Source of the DNA: Balneolaceae bacterium
GTDB taxonomy: Bacteria; Bacteroidota; Rhodothermia; Balneolales; Balneolaceae
Reading direction: 5' to 3'
DNA length: 64,000 nt
NCBI GenBank assembly: GCA_017640605.1
Contig: JAEPQH010000011.1
Location: forward strand, 1-64,000
Position numbers and translations under genes: made by a program. Positions within the stretch are counted from its first letter, which is position 1, and each line of letters begins with the position of its first letter. Positions 61,457-64,000 of this stretch are shown here, one piece after another. Under the pieces are notes generated by a model that was given only the letters and a program-made list of their open reading frames with translations, was not told the DNA's origin and ran no database searches.

Positions 61457-61912
61457 ATGAAAATGTTGAATAAGCAAATAACTACAGTCCTTTTATTTTC
61501 ATGCTTTGCGGCGTTAAATTGCAATAAACTATGCACGGATCAACTAGTTAGAGGCACTATTCAGATTGTAGACGCTACAGGAGAAGGGGTAGAAATTGAA
61601 GATTTAAGCATTGTTAACAAACGTACAGGAACCCCTATTTGTGAAAGTATAGAAGATGAAGATCGAAAATCGGCATGTATTCGGGAGATTAAAAATACAG
61701 AACTTACACCCGAAAGCGGATACTACGTAATTGTTACTTCATTAAATATCGAAACCGATTTAGATGAAGGTGATCTCTCAAATGGTGATATCATTGAAGT
61801 TTCGGGAAGTTACAACGGGAAATCATTTAAAGAGAACTATAAGGTAATTGCTGACGACTGCAACCTGATCCGAATTGATGGGAATACAACTATTACTATC
61901 TCAGAAGATTAG
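61457..61912 (+). CDS. Hypothetical Cys-containing lipoprotein
   Basis: A 151-aa protein with a lipoprotein-type signal (FAALNC, Cys22) and four further Cys (Cys26, then one each in TPICE, KSACI and DDCNL). An Ig-like beta-strand pattern (RGTIQIVDATGEGVEIEDLSIVN; GSYNGKSFKENYKVI). Family not recognised. It lies between the redoxin pair and the converging thioredoxin gene. The Cys content suggests disulfides that the neighbouring redox proteins might handle, but that is only positional. Confidence 0.65.
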   Translation: MKMLNKQITTVLLFSCFAALNCNKLCTDQLVRGTIQIVDATGEGVEIEDLSIVNKRTGTPICESIEDEDRKSACIREIKNTELTPESGYYVIVTSLNIETDLDEGDLSNGDIIEVSGSYNGKSFKENYKVIADDCNLIRIDGNTTITISED

Positions 61913-61920
61913 TTATTTCG

Positions 61921-62400
61921 TTATTTACCAGAAATCATTAGCAGAGATTTAATCTGTTGCGAATACATATAACCGCCGTATTTGAACAAGCTATTATGCT
62001 TTGCATCCAAAATCACAAAAGTGGGTGTATTAAGCACGCCATCGATGGTTCCTAACTCTTCAGCTAGTTCGTGTACTCCGGTATTTAATCCTGTGGTTTT
62101 AAATCGAAACTCCTTCCCGTTAAATGTGATGGTCTCCTCAGTTTCGATATCGAAAATTACCAGATAGAACTCATTGTTTAACAAGTTCACAATCTCAGAA
62201 TCACGAAACGATGTCTGCTCTACGTTTTTGCAATACTTACACCATTCAGCAGTCAAATACACAAAAACGGGTCTTTCCTCTATTGTCTGAAAAGCCTCAA
62301 GCTCCTCAAAACTAACGGAATTCAGTTTCGGTTGTGCATCAGCATAGCCAAAATTCATTAAGCATAATAATAAAAGTAAATTCATTGATCTTTGGAACAT
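61921..62400 (-). CDS. Secreted thioredoxin-family protein
   Basis: A 160-aa exported thioredoxin-fold protein: signal peptide (MNLLLLLCLMNFGYADAQ), VFVYLTAEWCKYCKNVEQTSF with CxxC (C54, C57), a beta-strand insertion around ETEETITFNGKEFRF, and cis-Pro in LNTPTFVIL. The start at 62400 (or 62385) places the signal peptide correctly; the longer frame reaching into the receptor gene is a shadow. It begins 7 bp after the TonB receptor stop, so it is the second gene of that unit. Confidence 0.88.
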   Translation of the reverse strand: MFQRSMNLLLLLCLMNFGYADAQPKLNSVSFEELEAFQTIEERPVFVYLTAEWCKYCKNVEQTSFRDSEIVNLLNNEFYLVIFDIETEETITFNGKEFRFKTTGLNTGVHELAEELGTIDGVLNTPTFVILDAKHNSLFKYGGYMYSQQIKSLLMISGK

Positions 62401-62407
62401 ATCGACC

Positions 62408-64000
62408 TTAGCGAATGATATATCGAATTCCCAAAAAGCCGCGAATTCCCTGATTGGGTGCAAACACATAGCTCGGATCAAAAGTAAGTGCATGCGGATT
62501 ATTTGGCGTGGCCATGACATTCCCGTTGCCATCGAATTGTACTTGTTCATCAAATGGATCAAAAGACCTAGCAATGCTATTGGCCGGGGGTGTAAAATTC
62601 AGCAGGTTTTTAACTCCACCGTATACCTGCAATTGTGAGTTAGGCTGCTGCCATGTAAACTGTATGTTTTGCAAACTCCACCATCCGGATTCAGCAGGAC
62701 GTGGATCCATTTCATTCAAAACGGGCAATCTCATCGGGCCGTAGACATTTCCGGTATAATCAATTTTGAGTCCAGTATCACCAACAGGAACTCCAATTGC
62801 CCAGGTCCCTGTCCATCGCTCGGATAGTAAAGGTCGCGTTCGTACGTCATTCTCGCTGGTATAAACATCGATAAACGATCCCCCGGCCATCATTTTAATT
62901 CCGGTAGGAAGCTCCACATCTACGTTCAAAGAAACTCCCTGAGTTACTCCATGCCCATCTAAGTTCGCGTAAATAATTTGATTAGAATTGGTTTCATAAT
63001 CCGGTAAGATCTGATTATTAAACCAAGTATACCATACCGAAGCATCGAAGCCGATGTATCGACCTGCATCCCCAAAAATTTTATGCTCGTAGTTTAGATT
63101 TATATTGTAAGACTGCTCAGGCTCTAATTCTTCTTCAATAATCACTTCTCTGGCACCGGTTAATACGGCGTGATCTTCAGTAAATAAATTGACCACCCGA
63201 AATCCGGTTCCGGCGTTAAATCGAAAAATATTTTTCACATTGGGCGACCATTTGTAGGCTAACCTTGGAGTAAAAATATTGCCATGCCTAGAATTATGAT
63301 CGTATCTCATGCCCAACAACAACTGATTTTCTTCATTCAGCGTGATGTCGTTTTGTACAAAAATTCCTGGTAGCCAAACTTCGTCAGGTTGATTGATGTT
63401 AACATCTGATGAGGATGCCGTAGCCGGGGTATCATCATCGTAATAAGTATAGCGCAATGCCGAGCCAACCATAATGCTGTGGTTGTTAATCTGCGTATCC
63501 CAGGTGAGTTGAGCAAAACCAATGCGTTGATCTGCTAAATACCCCATATCTCCATAAAATGAGTCTTGCGTATGCTGATTGTAGGAAAGCGAGAGCAGCA
63601 ACTTTTCGGTTGTAGGAAGTTGGTAATTGCTTATGAGTTCCCATCGTCGGGTATATATACTTTCGCCATATATTTCTGTCCCACCACGGTATTGTCTGGT
63701 CCAATCCATTTCTCCTCCCCAGCGATCTTCGTACAAAAATCTTCCGGCGACAGTAAATAGCCTTCCTTCTTCTCGCTGAATCGACCATTTCTGAAACAAT
63801 GAAGCTCGTTCTTGAATGGTGATGTCGGTAAACCCATCGTTATTATGATCTACGGGATTAGTATAATTAAACACATTTACACCGGTAAGCACATCCACTT
63901 TTTTACCGATGGCAAATTTGCCTCCCAGATCCAAATTCAGATCCATCCAGTTAGATGTCATCCCATCTACCATAAAAGTTGGCGCAGAAGATGGTTTCTT
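62408..64000 (-). CDS. TonB-dependent receptor, C-terminal barrel (partial, off right edge)
   Basis: At least 530 residues of a TonB-receptor barrel; the frame stays open to the window edge (plug and N-terminus are outside). Barrel signatures: LLLGMRYDHNSRHGNIFTPRLAYKWSP, FRFNAGTGFRVVNLFTEDHAVL, SYNINLNYEHKI, SQLQVYGGVKNLLNF and the C-terminal FLGIRYIIR. The GFRVVNLFTEDHA segment is common in copper/cobalamin-type receptors. Substrate unknown. Followed in the same unit by a secreted thioredoxin. Confidence 0.9.
   Translation of the reverse strand, partial: KKPSSAPTFMVDGMTSNWMDLNLDLGGKFAIGKKVDVLTGVNVFNYTNPVDHNNDGFTDITIQERASLFQKWSIQREEGRLFTVAGRFLYEDRWGGEMDWTRQYRGGTEIYGESIYTRRWELISNYQLPTTEKLLLSLSYNQHTQDSFYGDMGYLADQRIGFAQLTWDTQINNHSIMVGSALRYTYYDDDTPATASSSDVNINQPDEVWLPGIFVQNDITLNEENQLLLGMRYDHNSRHGNIFTPRLAYKWSPNVKNIFRFNAGTGFRVVNLFTEDHAVLTGAREVIIEEELEPEQSYNINLNYEHKIFGDAGRYIGFDASVWYTWFNNQILPDYETNSNQIIYANLDGHGVTQGVSLNVDVELPTGIKMMAGGSFIDVYTSENDVRTRPLLSERWTGTWAIGVPVGDTGLKIDYTGNVYGPMRLPVLNEMDPRPAESGWWSLQNIQFTWQQPNSQLQVYGGVKNLLNFTPPANSIARSFDPFDEQVQFDGNGNVMATPNNPHALTFDPSYVFAPNQGIRGFLGIRYIIR

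Noticed and set aside
62401-62574. N-terminal extension of the thioredoxin gene into the TonB receptor gene
   Set aside because: The extension is out of frame with, and fully inside, the receptor coding sequence, and would bury the signal peptide at residue 59 onward.

Overview
The window (roughly 40% GC by eye) looks like a chromosome segment of a free-living, Gram-negative, light-exposed (probably marine) bacterium of the Bacteroidota/Rhodothermota/Balneolota side of the FCB group. The grounds are: a type IX secretion C-terminal sorting domain of the NYPNPFNPST type; TonB-dependent receptors with carboxypeptidase-like N-terminal domains; DUF4856, imelysin, HTTM and DUF6029 genes; a dcw cluster in the order mraZ-rsmH-ftsL-ftsI-murE-mraY-murD-ftsW-murG-murC-ftsQ-ftsA-ftsZ without murF; and a MurE with the DNPR motif for meso-diaminopimelate. 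Some genes have clear Shine-Dalgarno sequences (ftsZ, mraY, the HlyD-like gene). No phage or plasmid block is visible; mobile DNA is limited to the end of an IS3-type element at the left edge.

Layout. 1-5.4 kb: IS3-type end, mutS (minus), YihY membrane protein, mpg glycosylase, YceI. 5.4-9.7 kb: a DUF6580 membrane protein, then a tight DUF4956 / HlyD-like / TolC-like / SDR unit. 9.7-12.9 kb (minus): two photolyase/cryptochrome genes with an unknown 79-aa gene and a 48-aa DUF2256 gene. 13-16.2 kb: sorbosone/glucose dehydrogenase-like lipoprotein, NAD-type isocitrate dehydrogenase, holin-like membrane protein, GNAT. 16.2-23.7 kb: Hpt protein, glmS and a divergent GlmU-like gene, then a three-gene signalling operon headed by a histidine kinase with an ethylene-receptor-like membrane domain, and an NlpC/P60 lipoprotein. 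23.7-26 kb: pdxJ, era, a DUF1801/YdeI protein. 26-29.7 kb: metY-osmC-metX behind two consecutive transcription-attenuation devices. 29.9-45.2 kb: complete dcw cluster under a TTGACA promoter with an MraZ operator. 45.2-49.4 kb: structured RNA candidate, palindromic repeats and accessory genes (PH-like membrane protein, beta-propeller, AhpD-like, SGNH hydrolase). 49.5-55.7 kb: iron-uptake-type operon DUF4856-imelysin-HTTM-TonB receptor. 56-64 kb: PD40 lipoprotein, outer-membrane barrels, four thioredoxin-fold proteins (one lipoprotein, one T9SS-exported) and a TonB receptor running off the right edge.

Most notable observations: (1) a 24-aa leader peptide rich in Cys and Met codons, followed by mutually exclusive antiterminator and terminator hairpins and then, about 45 nt on, by a SAM-I riboswitch with its own terminator, so the met operon appears to be read by two sensors in series; (2) an ETR1-type copper/ethylene-binding domain whose key residues keep exactly the plant spacing; (3) an FtsZ with a second, DNA-level copy of the C-terminal FtsA-binding motif; (4) a DUF4956-HlyD-TolC envelope unit with no recognisable transporter; (5) an unidentified structured RNA behind ftsZ; (6) a secreted/outer-membrane thiol-redox gene cluster.
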